A stretch of 5,100 nt of DNA from JAZOXB01 sp040096185. GTDB lineage: Bacteria > Bacillota > Clostridia > Oscillospirales > Oscillospiraceae. The stretch spans positions 1 through 5,100 of the forward strand of contig NZ_JBBMFF010000149.1 in assembly GCF_040096185.1 (NCBI RefSeq), read 5' to 3'. Each line of letters starts with the position of its first letter. Position 1 is the first letter of the stretch. Positions 4,914 through 5,100 of this stretch are shown here, piece by piece. The position numbers and the translations under genes are program-made. Under the pieces are notes generated by a model, which was given only the letters and a program-made list of their open reading frames with translations, made no database searches and was not told the DNA's origin.

Positions 4914-4942
4914 ATTATACCATAGAACGCGCCAAAGGGAAA
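4914..4942 (-). promoter_or_regulatory. Promoter of the 2494-4872 operon, extended -10
   Basis: On the minus strand, TATAAT (4919-4914) is a perfect -10 preceded by TGG, giving the extended -10 TGnTATAAT. With 17-bp spacing the -35 is TTTCCC (4942-4937), a poor match, which the extended -10 would compensate. Initiation would fall near 4907, giving a leader of about 35 nt. Confidence 0.75.
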
Positions 4943-4987
4943 GAGAAGAAATTGCGGCGGCTGCCGAGGGGGCCCTGCAGCGGACTT

Positions 4988-5043
4988 CCAAGCTTGTCAC
5001 TGCGCCCCTCCGGATGAGAAAGGCCCCCAAGTTTGTCATTGCG
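4988..5043. repeat. Pair of 17-bp direct repeats (two partial repeat units)
   Basis: CCAAGCTTGTCACTGCG (4988-5004) recurs as CCAAGTTTGTCATTGCG (5027-5043) with two C-to-T differences, 39 bp apart. The right copy runs into the palindromic unit at 5035-5067. The left copy continues as CCCCTCCGGATGAG, a decayed form of the same unit that no longer pairs. Confidence 0.6.
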
Positions 5044-5067
5044 AGGCTCCGCAGGAGCCGTGGCAAT
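5035..5067. repeat. GTCATTGCGAG-type interspersed palindromic repeat
   Basis: The unit begins GTCATTGCGAGG and ends GTGGCAATCTC. Inner arms GGCTCC (5045-5050) and GGAGCC (5054-5059) pair around GCA, and outer arms ATTGC (5038-5042) and GCAAT (5063-5067) close the hairpin with a small internal loop. Sequences with this GTCATTGCGAG...GCAATCTC frame are, to my knowledge, dispersed intergenic repeats in many unrelated bacterial genomes. It lies in non-coding DNA upstream of the peptidase operon; I see no gene in 4943-5100. Confidence 0.7.
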
Positions 5068-5100
5068 CTCGCAGGATGCAGCCGTAACATGGGAAGGCCT

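Noticed and set aside
4988..5043. CRISPR array
   Set aside because: Only two short, imperfect repeats, no cas genes, and the right copy is part of a palindromic intergenic repeat.

Overview
The window looks like a chromosomal segment of a high-GC, low-copy-repeat gut Clostridium relative, most likely an Oscillospiraceae-type Bacillota (Flavonifractor/Oscillibacter-like). The reasons are GGAGG-type ribosome binding sites in a GC-rich genome, strong GC3 bias, sigma-A-like promoters, a DUF6440-type small protein, and clostridial-style GC hairpin terminators. The organism assignment is an inference from style and not from a marker gene.

Layout: 1-265 is a non-coding leader. It holds a Y-shaped nested inverted repeat (13-69), a long GC hairpin that probably ends an upstream gene (107-141), and one good plus one weaker promoter. 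From 266 to 2190 a plus-strand operon carries four tightly packed genes: a 60-aa DUF6440-type protein, a Trp-rich 108-aa protein I do not recognise, a membrane-anchored alpha/beta hydrolase, and a RimI-like GNAT acetyltransferase. Junctions are one-nucleotide stop/start sharing, a 14-nt gap, and a 35-nt overlap, so the genes are probably co-translated. A 12-bp GC hairpin follows the last stop.

2191-2493 has no credible gene. It is a run of hairpins, most of it enclosed by a pair of 10-bp inverted repeats (2235-2244 / 2408-2417), and it separates two convergent operons. It contains at least one good bidirectional terminator and may be a dispersed non-coding repeat.

2494-4872 is a minus-strand operon transcribed right to left: an M42-type metallopeptidase, then a SanA/YdcF (DUF218) membrane protein, then an unrecognised six-helix membrane protein. 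The promoter has an extended -10 at 4914-4919, and its transcript should start almost directly in a small GC hairpin. The first two genes share one nucleotide at stop/start. The third is separated by a perfect 13-bp hairpin that includes the SanA/YdcF stop codon.

4943-5100 is non-coding and contains a GTCATTGCGAG...GCAATCT type palindromic repeat plus a diverged partial copy 39 bp away. I see no phage, CRISPR, transposase, toxin-antitoxin or defence module. The most unusual items are the structured intergenic elements, the orphan 108-aa protein, the departures from GNAT consensus, and an M42 peptidase that resembles the osmoprotectant NAGGN-system subtype but has none of that system's genes next to it.
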